The notes beneath the pieces are model-generated. The model ran no database searches and was not told the DNA's origin. It was given only the letters and a program-made list of their open reading frames with translations. A stretch of DNA of 37,891 nt from CAKOSP01 sp964369625 (GTDB lineage Bacteria; Bacillota_I; Bacilli_A; RF39; UBA660): contig CAYJFC010000012.1 in the NCBI GenBank assembly GCA_964369625.1, positions 1 through 37,891 of the forward strand, read 5' to 3'. Shown piece by piece: positions 7,428 through 14,861 of this stretch; the first letter of the stretch is position 1; the number at the start of each line of letters is the position of its first letter. A program made the position numbers and the translations under genes.

Positions 7428-7964
7428 ATGAACATAAATATTGAAGAAAAAAATTTAGATGATTTAATATATGAGATAGCATTAGGAGATGAAATTGCAT
7501 TAGAGAATTTATACAATTTAACAAAATTAGATGTATATAAATTTGCATTATCATATCTGAAAGTTACTGCAGAAGCTGAAGATGTAATGCAAGATACATA
7601 TATTAATATATATAAATATGCTCATCTTTATAAATCACAAAATAAAGCAATATCATGGATATTAACTATTACTAAAAATTTATGTCTAAATAAAATAAAA
7701 TCAAGAAAAAATATTTCAGATATAAATGATTATGAAAATGTTTTAAAAGTTGGTGATAAGGGATATAATACAGTGCTAATAAAAACAATAATAAATGAAT
7801 TTGATGAAGATGAAAGAAAGATATTTATGTTATCAACTATAGACAATTTTAAATTTAGAGAAATAGCAAAAATATTGAATTTAAAATTATCTACAGTTCT
7901 CTCTAAATATAATAGAGCCATAAAACGGGTTCGAAAAAAATATAAGGAAGGAAGTATGGTATGA
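7428..7964 (+). CDS. ECF-type RNA polymerase sigma factor
   Basis: A 178-aa sigma-70 family factor of the extracytoplasmic-function type. Region 2 is ALENLYNLTKLDVYKFALSY followed by EAEDVMQDTYINIYKY; a short linker leads to region 4, with DEDERKIFMLSTIDNFKFREIAKILNLKLSTVLSK, a helix-turn-helix that would read the -35 element. The start at ATG 7428 follows GAAGGGAG; an ATG at 7413 lies upstream of that site and is rejected. The stop overlaps the anti-sigma start (ATGA-type overlap, 7961-7964), a classical sigma/anti-sigma arrangement. Position suggests it controls the surface-protein island 9186-14834, but no shared ECF promoter motif stood out by eye. Confidence 0.9.
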   Translation: MNINIEEKNLDDLIYEIALGDEIALENLYNLTKLDVYKFALSYLKVTAEAEDVMQDTYINIYKYAHLYKSQNKAISWILTITKNLCLNKIKSRKNISDINDYENVLKVGDKGYNTVLIKTIINEFDEDERKIFMLSTIDNFKFREIAKILNLKLSTVLSKYNRAIKRVRKKYKEGSMV

Positions 7965-9043
7965 AAAAGGTAATAAATGATAAAGTAAATGGTGAAATAT
8001 CTAATATAATTAAAAGTGATTTTTCAGCCATCAAAAAGAAAATGGAAAACAAAGAAGGTATTATATTAAAAGAAAAAGAAATAATTGCAAAAAGTAAAAA
8101 AAAGAATATTAAATATGGAGTAATTGGTACTTTTGCAGCTGCTGCAGTAGTAGGTATATTTGTAGTAACAAATTTTATGAACAATGTGGTAACAACACTT
8201 ACACTGGATGTAAACCCAGGCGTTGAATTTAGCATAAACAGTAAAGGTATAGTAAAGGAAATAGTAGCAATAAATAGTGATGCTAAGGAAGTAATAGCCA
8301 ACGTTAATGTAAAAGGAGATACTTTAGAAGTAGCAACACGAGAAGTGCTAGATGAAATGATTAACGCTGGATATTTGTCAACAGCAAAAAATTCAGTGTT
8401 AATAACAGCAACTGGTGAAAATGCAGATAATATTAAAACTGAAATATCAAAAGAAATTAACACATATTTAACATCAAAAAATATTGAACCAGCTCTTATA
8501 AGTCAAGTGGTAAACTCTACAAAAACATTAGAAGAACTTGCAAGCAAATACAATATTTCAATAGGAAAAGCGGAACTTATTAACAAAATATTGTTAGTCA
8601 ATGAACTGTATAATTTTGAAAACTTAGTTAATTTATCAACTAATGATTTAAATCTATTATTAAGTAATTATCAAATAGAAAATATTGATGTTTTAGGTTC
8701 AGCTAGTAATGCTAATTATCAAAATAAAGAAGATGCACTTCTTACAGTATTAAATATTCATAATATTAACAAATCAGAGATACTGGATTTAGATATTGAA
8801 CTAGATTTTGATAATAATATCATGATATATGAAATAGATTTTAAACATAATGCAAAAGATTATGAATATAAATTAAATGCAATAACACTTGAAGTAATTA
8901 ATTATGAAATAGAACAAGATGATAATAATGATTATGATTTTGATGACTTCGATGATGACGATGATTTTGATGACGATGATTTTGATGACGATGATTTTGA
9001 TGACGACGACGATGATGACGACGATGATGACGATTTTGAATAA
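7961..9043 (+). CDS. RsgI-like transmembrane anti-sigma factor with PepSY domain and poly-Asp tail
   Basis: A 360-aa single-pass protein. The cytoplasmic part (1-50) would bind the sigma factor encoded just upstream; the membrane helix is at 52-70. The extracytoplasmic part starts with TLTLDVNPGVEFSINSKG (78-96), the hallmark of the RsgI middle domain. A PepSY-like unit follows around 255-320 (NKEDALLTVLN to KLNAITLEVINYEIE). The last ~40 residues are almost only Asp and Phe. RsgI proteins hold their sigma factor until an outside signal, often wall or polysaccharide related, is sensed. The acidic tail could bind calcium or another cation, which is inference. The tail is encoded by GAT/GAC tandem repeats prone to slippage, and its last codons form half of the terminator stem. 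Confidence 0.85.
   Translation: MKKVINDKVNGEISNIIKSDFSAIKKKMENKEGIILKEKEIIAKSKKKNIKYGVIGTFAAAAVVGIFVVTNFMNNVVTTLTLDVNPGVEFSINSKGIVKEIVAINSDAKEVIANVNVKGDTLEVATREVLDEMINAGYLSTAKNSVLITATGENADNIKTEISKEINTYLTSKNIEPALISQVVNSTKTLEELASKYNISIGKAELINKILLVNELYNFENLVNLSTNDLNLLLSNYQIENIDVLGSASNANYQNKEDALLTVLNIHNINKSEILDLDIELDFDNNIMIYEIDFKHNAKDYEYKLNAITLEVINYEIEQDDNNDYDFDDFDDDDDFDDDDFDDDDFDDDDDDDDDDDDFE
8936..9042 (+). repeat. In-frame tandem GAT/GAC repeat encoding an Asp-rich tail
   Basis: A 15-base unit (GATTTTGATGACGAT, encoding D-F-D-D-D) recurs about three times, followed by a run of GAC and GAT codons. The repeats are in frame with the anti-sigma gene, so length change in steps of 15 or 3 bases would alter only the tail length. 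Confidence 0.8.
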
Positions 9044-9057
9044 GTCATCTTTTTTTT
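9026..9057 (+). terminator. Terminator of the sigma/anti-sigma operon
   Basis: GATGAC (9026-9031) pairs with GTCATC (9044-9049), loop of 12, then eight Ts. The upstream arm lies in the Asp-tail codons. Confidence 0.7.
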
Positions 9058-9091
9058 GAAATAATAGTCGAAAAATGGCATATCTTTTGAA

Positions 9092-9119
9092 TTGACAAAT
9101 TTCATTAATATTATAAAAT
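9092..9119 (+). promoter_or_regulatory. Promoter of the adhesin/sortase operon
   Basis: TTGACA (9092-9097) with TAAAAT (9114-9119) at 16 bases, or TATAAA (9112-9117) at 14. This is a housekeeping-type promoter rather than a recognisable ECF one. Confidence 0.6.
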
Positions 9120-9125
9120 AATAAC

Positions 9126-9175
9126 CAGTCGCTGATAAAAGCGATTGAAGTAGTTACAGGGGGACTACTTTTTTT
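9126..9175 (+). promoter_or_regulatory. Two-hairpin leader with terminator upstream of the adhesin gene
   Basis: Hairpin 1: CAGTCGCT (9126-9133) pairs with AGCGATTG (9140-9147). Hairpin 2: AAGTAGT (9148-9154) pairs with ACTACTT (9164-9170), loop TACAGGGGG, then seven Ts (9169-9175). It lies between promoter and start codon, so the terminator would block the adhesin gene unless read through. The G-run of the loop is repeated as the ribosome-binding site AGGGGG (9176-9181). It matches no riboswitch class that I know. Confidence 0.6.
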
Positions 9176-9185
9176 AGGGGGAAAA

Positions 9186-10679
9186 ATGAAAATAAAAATT
9201 ATTGTAATGACTGTTATGTTGTTTATCAATTGCAACGTTTCAGCGCAAATGGGAGATTTAAGTAATGTAAAAGTTCCAGATATTTATTATGAAGGATCGA
9301 ATGAAATAACTGCATTTAGTTACCAATTTGCAGAATATTCAATAGGCGGTAAAATTGCGTATTGTATTGAACCTGGAGTAGATATTATAACAGATCAGTA
9401 TATATCTATTGAAGATAGAAGTTTAGTGAATTTAACAAATGAACAACTAGATTTAATAAATTTAATTGCTTATTACGGATATAAATATAATCAAATTGAC
9501 CACAATACAATAGAATATAGAATAGCTACTCAGAAATTAATTTGGGATGTTGTCGGAACATATAATTTTATATTTACTACATTAAGGTATGGTAATGGAG
9601 ATGTTATTAATACTGATAAAGAGGAAGAAACAATAATGAATTTAGTAAATAATCACTATGTTTTGCCTTCGTTTGCTAATCAAATATTTTCTGTATATGA
9701 AGGAGAAACAATTGTGTTAAAAGATGTTAATAACACTATAAAGAATTATTATGCTACATCAGAAAATGCTCATATAGAAGTTAAAAGAGATGAATTGTAT
9801 ATAACGCCTCTAACAAATAATCAGGTAATTATTGATTTGAAAAAGAAGTCATACACTTATACTGATTTTTATATTTTTGGTGGTGGAGATACTCAAAAAA
9901 TGGTTACTAAAGGAGAAGCTATTCCAGTAGAAAGTAATTTAATAGTAAACGTTATAGATACAGAAGTAAATATTAATAAGCAAAGTGAAAATTTAGTGCT
10001 AAATGATAAAAATTATTATTATGAATATAGGAGCTTAGAAAATGTAGAATTTTATTTATATGCAGAAAATGATATATATGATTTTAATGGTAACTTAATA
10101 TATAAAAGTAATAGTTATATAAATTCTTTTGTAACAGATATCAATGGTAATATCAACATAAATGATTTGCCTTTAGGAAATTATTATTTAGAAGAATTGA
10201 GTAATGATAATTTTATACATCAAGAAAAAATATATTTTAGTTTAGATAACAGTGATTTGAAAAACAATATATATTTAGAAGAAATTATAGTATATAATAA
10301 TTTAAAAAAGGGAAATGTAAATATTACAAAAACAGATATTATAAATGGCGAATTATTACCTGGAACTATAATTGGAATATATGATGAAAATAATATGTTA
10401 ATTAAAGAAGCCGTTACAGATGAAATGGGGTTAATTTCGCTAGATGATTTAGCATATGGAAAGTATTACATTAAGGAGTTAGAAGCTAAAGAAGGTTACT
10501 TACTGGATGATGAAATCATATATTTTGAATTAAGTGATAATAGTAGTGTATTTAATGTAAATATTACTAATCAAAAAATAATAGTAGTGCCAAATACATA
10601 TTCTAATACTACATATAAGAATAGTTCGTTAAAAAGTAATGTATATACACTATGGAAAAAAGAAGAATATTTTATATAG
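9186..10679 (+). CDS. Surface adhesin with thioester domain and Cna-B repeats
   Basis: A 497-aa secreted protein with a signal peptide at 1-20. An N-terminal thioester domain follows: AYCIEPG with Cys60 and IATQKLIWD with Gln116 and Trp120 are the pair that forms an internal Cys-Gln thioester able to bind host or matrix amines covalently. Two Cna-B/SpaA-like beta domains follow (about 255-375 and 376-465). The second shows the isopeptide triad: Lys381 in NITKTD, Glu430 in YYIKELEA, and Asn461 near VNITNQK. The C-terminus has VPNTY, which resembles an LPxTG-type sorting motif, but the Gly is absent and no hydrophobic segment or canonical charged tail follows. The sortase gene begins 28 bases before this stop in the -1 frame. 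Expression is probably gated by the leader terminator. Confidence 0.85.
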   Translation: MKIKIIVMTVMLFINCNVSAQMGDLSNVKVPDIYYEGSNEITAFSYQFAEYSIGGKIAYCIEPGVDIITDQYISIEDRSLVNLTNEQLDLINLIAYYGYKYNQIDHNTIEYRIATQKLIWDVVGTYNFIFTTLRYGNGDVINTDKEEETIMNLVNNHYVLPSFANQIFSVYEGETIVLKDVNNTIKNYYATSENAHIEVKRDELYITPLTNNQVIIDLKKKSYTYTDFYIFGGGDTQKMVTKGEAIPVESNLIVNVIDTEVNINKQSENLVLNDKNYYYEYRSLENVEFYLYAENDIYDFNGNLIYKSNSYINSFVTDINGNININDLPLGNYYLEELSNDNFIHQEKIYFSLDNSDLKNNIYLEEIIVYNNLKKGNVNITKTDIINGELLPGTIIGIYDENNMLIKEAVTDEMGLISLDDLAYGKYYIKELEAKEGYLLDDEIIYFELSDNSSVFNVNITNQKIIVVPNTYSNTTYKNSSLKSNVYTLWKKEEYFI

Positions 10680-11212
10680 TAATTTTAATTATAAGTGTAT
10701 TAATTACTACAATATACATAATTAATAATAAAACAGAAAATTACACAATCAGTAATATTGATAGTTACATAAAAAATACTAGTTATAATAGTAATAATAA
10801 AGTTAAAGAAGATTTCTTATTAGTTTTGGAAATAGATAAATTAAATTTAATATATGGAATATATAACAAAAATGATTTTCGAAATAATGTAGAATACAAT
10901 GTAGAAATTTTAAGTGATTCAGTGTACCCTGACAATGAATCGGGAATTGTAATGCTTGCTGGCCATTCAGGAACTAATGATAATGCATACTTTAATGATT
11001 TAACTGAGTTATTATTAAATGATATAGTATATATATATTTTAATAGTACAAAATACATGTATAGTTTAAATAGTATTGAAGAAATAAAAAAAGATGGTTA
11101 TTTAAAATTACATAATAGTTATAGAAATGTAAATTTAATATTAATAACATGCAAAAATTCAGAGAAACAATATATATATAAGTTTACATTAAAATCAAAA
11201 AATATATACTAA
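10652..11212 (+). CDS. Sortase-family transpeptidase, atypical active site
   Basis: A 186-aa protein with an N-terminal transmembrane helix (6-24) and a sortase domain. His105 in LAGHSGTNDNAYFNDL and Cys167 in LILITCKNS match the catalytic His and TC motif. No arginine occurs after the Cys; Lys177 stands near where the catalytic Arg is normally found. The spacing H-60-C fits the family. Sortases join surface proteins to the wall or to each other; the adhesin encoded immediately upstream is the obvious substrate. No Shine-Dalgarno precedes ATG 10652, which lies inside the adhesin gene, so translation probably depends on coupling (or on a -1 shift at the six-A run 10656-10661). Confidence 0.82.
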   Translation: MEKRRIFYIVILIISVLITTIYIINNKTENYTISNIDSYIKNTSYNSNNKVKEDFLLVLEIDKLNLIYGIYNKNDFRNNVEYNVEILSDSVYPDNESGIVMLAGHSGTNDNAYFNDLTELLLNDIVYIYFNSTKYMYSLNSIEEIKKDGYLKLHNSYRNVNLILITCKNSEKQYIYKFTLKSKNIY

Positions 11213-11230
11213 TGCATGTATATATTTTTT
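11201..11230 (+). terminator. Terminator of the adhesin/sortase operon
   Basis: AATATATAC (11201-11209) pairs with GTATATATT (11218-11226), loop of 8, then Ts to 11230. It overlaps the sortase stop codon. Confidence 0.65.
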
Positions 11231-11237
11231 AAATGGG

Positions 11238-11266
11238 TTGACAATATAATTATGATATCGTAAAAT
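11238..11266 (+). promoter_or_regulatory. Strong promoter of the TasA-like operon
   Basis: TTGACA (11238-11243), 17-base spacer, TAAAAT (11261-11266). The leader has a small hairpin, ATAGAG (11276-11281) with CTCTAT (11291-11296), just before the ribosome-binding site TAGGAG. Confidence 0.75.
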
Positions 11267-11308
11267 GTATATAGGATAGAGTGTATAGTTCTCTATTAGG
11301 AGTGTTTT

Positions 11309-11887
11309 ATGAATGTCAAATTAATAACTATAATAGCGATATTAATCACAATTACTGGAGTGTCATTTGCTTATGCGAGTTTAAGTACAATGATGAACAT
11401 ATCTACATCAGGAGCTGTTAGGGCTGCTAATTGGGATGTTCATTTTCAAAGTTTATCAAATCCAGAAGTAGAGGGTGAAGTTGCAATTATTACAAATCCA
11501 CATATAGATGGTAGCACAACTGCAATTAGTAATTTAGATGTGAAGTTTAATCAAATTAATTCTTCAATTAAATATTACTTTGATGTTGTTAATGCTGGTG
11601 ATTTACCTGCTCAAATAGCAACAATAAATGTGCCAACACCAGTTTGCACAGCAACGCCAACGTATCCGGCGGAAGTAGCCCAAGATCAATTAGATGTTTG
11701 TGGAGCAATTACTTATTCGCTTAAAAACGTAGCAACAAATGCATCTCTTAATGTAGGTGATGTATTAGAAGCTGGCGATGAAATAAGATTAGTATTAGAA
11801 TTTTCATATGCAGGTACAAGATTACCAATAAATGAAGTTAGTATATCTGATTTAGATATTAGTTTAATATATGTACAACAACCATAA
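11309..11887 (+). CDS. TasA/CalY-like secreted protein, SipW-dependent
   Basis: A 192-aa protein of the TasA/camelysin type. Its N-terminus is a SipW-type signal peptide: a hydrophobic stretch LITIIAILITITGVSFAYAS, then the first strand (MMNISTSGAV) and the characteristic WDVHF. Proteins of this family polymerise into extracellular fibres or matrix; CalY was originally described as a protease, but no HExxH is present here. The mature part has two Cys (in VPTPVCTATP and LDVCGAI), able to form a disulfide. Its paralogue follows at 11943, and the signal peptidase needed for maturation is at 12558. The better promoter and first position suggest high expression. Confidence 0.85.
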   Translation: MNVKLITIIAILITITGVSFAYASLSTMMNISTSGAVRAANWDVHFQSLSNPEVEGEVAIITNPHIDGSTTAISNLDVKFNQINSSIKYYFDVVNAGDLPAQIATINVPTPVCTATPTYPAEVAQDQLDVCGAITYSLKNVATNASLNVGDVLEAGDEIRLVLEFSYAGTRLPINEVSISDLDISLIYVQQP

Positions 11888-11942
11888 TATGGTATACAGT
11901 CGATAGACTTTATATAAATAATTGTTTGAAAGGGAGGAAATT

Positions 11943-12530
11943 ATGAGATCAGACAGAAATTTAAAAGTTTTAGCAGTTATTGCAATTACATTGGCAGTAG
12001 GTGCTTTATCAGTAGGGTTTGCAGCTTTTTCTAGAACTCTAAATATTAGTAATGTTACAGCAACTGTTCAATCAGCTAGTTGGGATATTTCGTTTACTAA
12101 TTTAGATACAGTAGCAACTACTGGAACAGCAACAGCTAATAATCCAACATTCACTTCAGGAGCAACTAGCATTAGTGATATAGCTATTGGGTTAACAACT
12201 CCAGGTGATAGTGTTACCTACACATTTGATGTAGAAAATGCAGGAGACTTTGATGCAACAGCTCAAACTATTACATTAGGAACACCAGTTTGTGCAGTAG
12301 CAGGGGATACTACTCATGTTGATGCAGTAAATGTATGTTCAAATTTAACATATTCATTAACTTATGCAGATGATTCAGAAATTAGTGCTGAAGCGTCTTT
12401 AAATAGTGGTGTTGTTAAAACATTGAAACTAACTTTAGTTTATAATGCTGATACTACAGCTGATGAATTACCAGAAAATACAGTAAATATTACTGGTTTA
12501 GATTCATCTATAATCTATGTTCAAAATTAA
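11943..12530 (+). CDS. TasA/CalY-like secreted protein, second paralogue
   Basis: A 195-aa paralogue of the preceding gene. It has a signal helix (LKVLAVIAITLAVGALSVGF), then AAFSRTLNISNV and the signature SASWDISFTNL. The two Cys (TPVCAVAG and VNVCSNLTYSL) are conserved with the first copy, as is the closing IIYVQ. The start at ATG 11943 follows GGGAGG; an in-frame TTG at 11922 lies before that site. The body is rich in Ala, Thr, Asn and Ser, as in secreted fibre subunits. By analogy with the TasA/TapA pair, one paralogue may be the major subunit and the other an anchor or nucleator, but nothing in the sequence says which. Confidence 0.85.
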   Translation: MRSDRNLKVLAVIAITLAVGALSVGFAAFSRTLNISNVTATVQSASWDISFTNLDTVATTGTATANNPTFTSGATSISDIAIGLTTPGDSVTYTFDVENAGDFDATAQTITLGTPVCAVAGDTTHVDAVNVCSNLTYSLTYADDSEISAEASLNSGVVKTLKLTLVYNADTTADELPENTVNITGLDSSIIYVQN

Positions 12531-12557
12531 TAAATAAAAAAGTAAGTAGGTGATAAT

Positions 12558-13703
12558 ATTAAATCTAGTTATATTAAAATTATAAGTATATTAATGATGA
12601 TTTTTATTGTCGCTATATTAAATACATTTATATTTAAAATATCTAATATATATATATTGTCTGGTGTATTACTTCTTTTTTTAATTTTAATTAAGTTTTT
12701 AATTGGATTTGAAAAAGATAGAAGTGTTACTAGAAAAGATGCAATGATGAATATATTCATTATTGTTATGCTTTATCATATTATTACATATATAATTGGT
12801 ATTTTTGTAGGATTTATTAGAACTGGATACAGTTCATCTATAACAGGTATTATTAATAATATAATGCCTGTATTAATATTAATTTTAATTGTTGAATTAC
12901 TTCGTTATGCGATTAATCGTAAATGTGGAGATAATAAAAAATTATTAGTTCTTTCAACAATTGTGTTTATATTATTAGATTTGATGATCCAAAGTTATGT
13001 ATTTAATTTGACTAGTGGAGAAGATTTAGTAAAAATATCTTCACTAATAATATTGCCTACTATAAGTAAAAATATTTTACTAGGCAAAATTGTTATAACT
13101 AGTGGATACTATCCATCAATACTATACAGGTTATTAATAGAAATACCAGTATATTTATTACCGATTTTTCCTGATTTTAATGAATATATAACTGCTGTTA
13201 TTAGTTTTTTATTACCATTAGTAACATTTTTATTTATGAATATAATGTTAAAAAAGTTTGGTAAGAAAGAAAAACAAAAGGGAAGTTCTTTAAATAAAAA
13301 TATTTTTAGTAAAATAACAGTAATTGTATTATTAATGTTATTAGTATTAATAGTATATTTAACAAGTGGATTATTCAAATATTCTGCTATTAGTATTGGT
13401 TCAGGTTCTATGGAGCCTAATTTAAATATTGGTGATGTAGTAATATACGAGGCAATTAGTAGTGATTATGATAATTTGACTGAAGATGACATATTAGTAT
13501 ATAAAAAAGATGGAATAGTTATTGTTCATAGAGTTAATGAAATAATTAATAATAGTGATAACATTCAATTTATAACAAAAGGCGATAATAATGATGATCC
13601 AGATGAATGGATTGTTGAAGAAAAAGACATTATAGGAAAAGTTATATTAAAAGTAAAATATATAGGTTATCCTACAATAATGTTAAATAAATTAATAGAA
13701 TAA
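12558..13703 (+). CDS. SipW-type signal peptidase I with polytopic N-terminal domain
   Basis: A membrane protein of 381 aa (369 if read from ATG 12594). The C-terminal third is a signal peptidase of the ER/SipW type: Ser284 in SGSMEPNLNIGDVVIY, His324 in VIVHRVNEI (where the bacterial type has Lys), and the box TKGDNNDDPDEW. About 220 residues with around six hydrophobic helices precede it, far longer than the ~190 aa of SipW itself. The start is unusual: AGGTGATAAT, which elsewhere in this window precedes ATG directly, is followed here by ATT AAA TCT at 12558, while ATG 12594 has no ribosome-binding site. It should cleave the two TasA-like proteins and perhaps those at 34137 and 35241. It is followed nine bases later by the DUF5305 gene. 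Confidence 0.85.
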   Translation: MKSSYIKIISILMMIFIVAILNTFIFKISNIYILSGVLLLFLILIKFLIGFEKDRSVTRKDAMMNIFIIVMLYHIITYIIGIFVGFIRTGYSSSITGIINNIMPVLILILIVELLRYAINRKCGDNKKLLVLSTIVFILLDLMIQSYVFNLTSGEDLVKISSLIILPTISKNILLGKIVITSGYYPSILYRLLIEIPVYLLPIFPDFNEYITAVISFLLPLVTFLFMNIMLKKFGKKEKQKGSSLNKNIFSKITVIVLLMLLVLIVYLTSGLFKYSAISIGSGSMEPNLNIGDVVIYEAISSDYDNLTEDDILVYKKDGIVIVHRVNEIINNSDNIQFITKGDNNDDPDEWIVEEKDIIGKVILKVKYIGYPTIMLNKLIE

Positions 13704-13712
13704 GGAGGTTAT

Positions 13713-14834
13713 ATGGCAAAAACAGTAAGATATAGCAGTACAAGCAATAAAATGTTTTATATGAAGAAAAAAAATTACAGATTAAAAAAAGAAGTAAAGT
13801 TATTTTTACTAATAATTTTATTGTCATTAACAATATTTTTGTCATATATGAGTTTTAAAAATGCGTTTTCTTCTACTAATAACACTAATGTTATTAATTA
13901 TAATGAAAAAGGAATTGCAGATTATACAGTATATTTAAAAGATAACACACACTTTGATTCTGACATATTACCATCAGGAATGGAGTATGTAGCTAATATT
14001 ATAGATACAGTTAAAATGAATTTTAATTACGAAATTCACACAACTGAAAAATTAAATTTTAACTATGACTATACTATTGATGCGCAATTAGTAATAAAAA
14101 AACATAATGAAGAAGGTATATTAGACACTAAAAATTATAATTTAGTAACATCAGATGGTAAAGATAGTACTAAAGATTTATTTATTAATGAAGTAGTAGA
14201 AATTAATTACGATGATTATAATGCAATAGTTAATGATTTTAAAAATCAATATGGAGTATCTATTGACAGTTATTTAGTAGTTAGTCTTAATGTATCTACT
14301 GTCGGAAGTAATAACGATTTAGATAAAGATTTAGTAAGCGATAACATAATGTCAATTAATGTACCATTATCTGAACAAACAGTAAATGTAGAGATTCCTA
14401 CAGATACTATTGATAATGTATCATACATAACTGATTATGATAATGTTCAAATAACTAACCCATTATTTTTTGGACTAATGGTTATGTTGGGATTAGTAGC
14501 GTTAATAATATTATTTATAATATTTAAAGTATTATATAAATTATTTTATAACGGAGATATTTATGATAGAACTATCAAAAAATATTTAAGAGAATATGAT
14601 AGATTAATTGTTACAAGTAGACAGCCGGATTTAGATGAAGAATCTTTTGCAAATAAAATTAGAGTAATGTCAATTGAAGAGTTAATTGACGCTCATGATT
14701 CTACTGGCAGCCCTATAATATATTATGAGGTAATACCAAATGAAAAAAGTTACTTTGTTATCATTGATAACTCAACTATATATAAATTAACTATTTCAAG
14801 GGTTTATCTAGAAAATGAAAAAAACTCAAAATAA
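13713..14834 (+). CDS. DUF5305-family membrane protein
   Basis: A 373-aa protein with a short cytoplasmic N-terminus rich in Lys, a membrane helix near 30-47, and an outside beta-rich domain of about 190 residues (GIADYTVYLKDNTHFDSDILPSG to VSLNV). A second helix follows around 250-275, then a cytoplasmic tail of ~100 residues. The pattern YxVxLxxNxxF---LP-GxxY followed by FNYDYTIDAQL is that of DUF5305, which I know to occur next to SipW-type signal peptidases in archaea and Firmicutes. Its function is unknown; the gene order suggests a role in processing, assembly or anchoring of SipW-dependent fibres. GGAGG precedes ATG 13713. It is the last gene of the island. Confidence 0.8.
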   Translation: MAKTVRYSSTSNKMFYMKKKNYRLKKEVKLFLLIILLSLTIFLSYMSFKNAFSSTNNTNVINYNEKGIADYTVYLKDNTHFDSDILPSGMEYVANIIDTVKMNFNYEIHTTEKLNFNYDYTIDAQLVIKKHNEEGILDTKNYNLVTSDGKDSTKDLFINEVVEINYDDYNAIVNDFKNQYGVSIDSYLVVSLNVSTVGSNNDLDKDLVSDNIMSINVPLSEQTVNVEIPTDTIDNVSYITDYDNVQITNPLFFGLMVMLGLVALIILFIIFKVLYKLFYNGDIYDRTIKKYLREYDRLIVTSRQPDLDEESFANKIRVMSIEELIDAHDSTGSPIIYYEVIPNEKSYFVIIDNSTIYKLTISRVYLENEKNSK

Positions 14835-14861
14835 AAACTTCTATAATATAGAAGTTTTTTT
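14833..14861. terminator. Bidirectional terminator
   Basis: AAAAACTTCTAT (14833-14844) pairs with ATAGAAGTTTTT (14848-14859). A-run before and T-run after let it serve both the fibre island (+) and the convergent TldE gene (-). Confidence 0.85.

Noticed and set aside
7903..8463. 186-codon open frame on the minus strand opposite the anti-sigma gene
   Set aside because: No ribosome-binding site, hydrophobic low-complexity product, and it overlaps a well-supported gene; a shadow of AT-rich coding sequence.
9126..9175. Adhesin leader as a known riboswitch (c-di-GMP, preQ1, SAM, fluoride)
   Set aside because: None of the consensus cores I know for these classes can be found in the ~50 bases; kept only as an unassigned leader terminator.
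8873..9235. Minus-strand frame rich in Ile/Val opposite the poly-Asp tail
   Set aside because: Direct consequence of reading GAT/GAC repeats in reverse; no start signal.
11309..12530. CalY/camelysin-type proteins as active proteases
   Set aside because: No HExxH or other catalytic motif in either sequence; the structural subunit reading is better supported.
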